A stretch of DNA of 40,245 bases from Clostridiaceae bacterium (GTDB lineage Bacteria > Bacillota > Clostridia > Oscillospirales > Acutalibacteraceae). The position numbers and the translations under genes are program-made. The notes below the pieces were generated by a model. That model ran no database searches. It worked only from the letters and a program-made list of their open reading frames with translations, and was not told the origin of the DNA. This document shows, piece by piece, positions 40,198-40,245 of this stretch. The number at the start of each line of letters is the position of its first letter. Within the stretch, counting starts at the first letter, position 1. The DNA lies in assembly GCA_016280595.1 (NCBI GenBank), contig JAEEHB010000056.1, forward strand, positions 1 through 40,245, read 5' to 3'.

Positions 40198-40245
40198 TTT
40201 CATCATCCTCAAGTCTTATTACCGCGCTCTTTGAGTGAGCGGTGA
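40190..40245 (-). CDS. hisD: Histidinol dehydrogenase, C-terminal end (partial)
   Basis: The last 17 codons before a TGA at 40190-40192 read TAHSKSAVIRLEDDENE. The GLTAH(A)...IRLED ending is typical of HisD, and hisD normally precedes hisC in clostridial his operons. The rest lies beyond the right edge, as do the operon promoter and any leader. Confidence 0.75.
   Translation of the reverse strand, partial: TAHSKSAVIRLEDDENE

Overview
The window looks like chromosomal DNA of an anaerobic monoderm Bacillota, most likely a gut-associated member of the Clostridia. The grounds are strong Shine-Dalgarno sites, a lipobox lipoprotein, sigma-A type promoters with 17-bp spacers, a rubredoxin-first (reverse) rubrerythrin, an OhrR-type regulator, Rnf-like genes, a TSCPD protein and a DUF6472-like protein. 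Base composition is close to 50% GC. Nothing suggests a phage or plasmid, but the intergenic DNA is unusually rich in dispersed structured repeats.

Layout. 1-1015: start of an Old Yellow Enzyme family oxidoreductase (minus, cut by the edge), a tRNA-Thr(CGT), and a second tRNA-Thr copy split by a tandem pair of about 107-bp repeat elements. 1233-7682 (plus): LolA-like lipoprotein, SDR oxidoreductase, nicotinate phosphoribosyltransferase and a large YfhO-type membrane protein. 7683-7975: a 110-bp tandem duplication between convergent genes. 7976-9673 (minus): a large secreted protein of unknown function. 9816-19501 (minus): 13 tightly packed genes that could be one transcript: rpe, rnfD, rnfE, rnfA, a 99-aa membrane protein, a GH13 amylase, an LCP-like protein, a transglutaminase-like protein, folE, folP, folB, folK and a 56-aa DUF6472-like protein. 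19502-21146: 1.6 kb without a gene, holding several repeat families, three DnaA-box-like sites and two precise tandem arrays.

21147-26545 (minus): M20 peptidase; pckA with two small membrane proteins; and a peroxide-stress operon (glutathione peroxidase, TSCPD protein, OhrR) behind a promoter overlapped by two OhrR-type boxes. 27205-28587 (plus): a secreted beta-propeller-like protein. 29036-30274 (minus): reverse rubrerythrin and a HAD phosphatase. 30391-35449 (plus): malQ, a methionine gamma-lyase-like PLP enzyme, a DUF2461 protein and two tandem endonuclease/exonuclease/phosphatase-fold proteins. 35803-40245 (minus): the histidine operon hisD(partial)-C-B-H-A-F-IE.

The two observations most worth following are these. 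First, the Rnf-like genes comprise only the three integral-membrane subunits D, E and A; each of A and E has lost the second of its two conserved cluster-ligand cysteines, and the RnfD flavinylation motif is altered. This looks like a cofactor-depleted, possibly repurposed Rnf membrane core. Second, a roughly 109-bp dispersed element occurs in at least four full copies plus one partial copy. Its predicted hairpins show compensatory base changes, and it has inserted into a tRNA gene and into other repeats.
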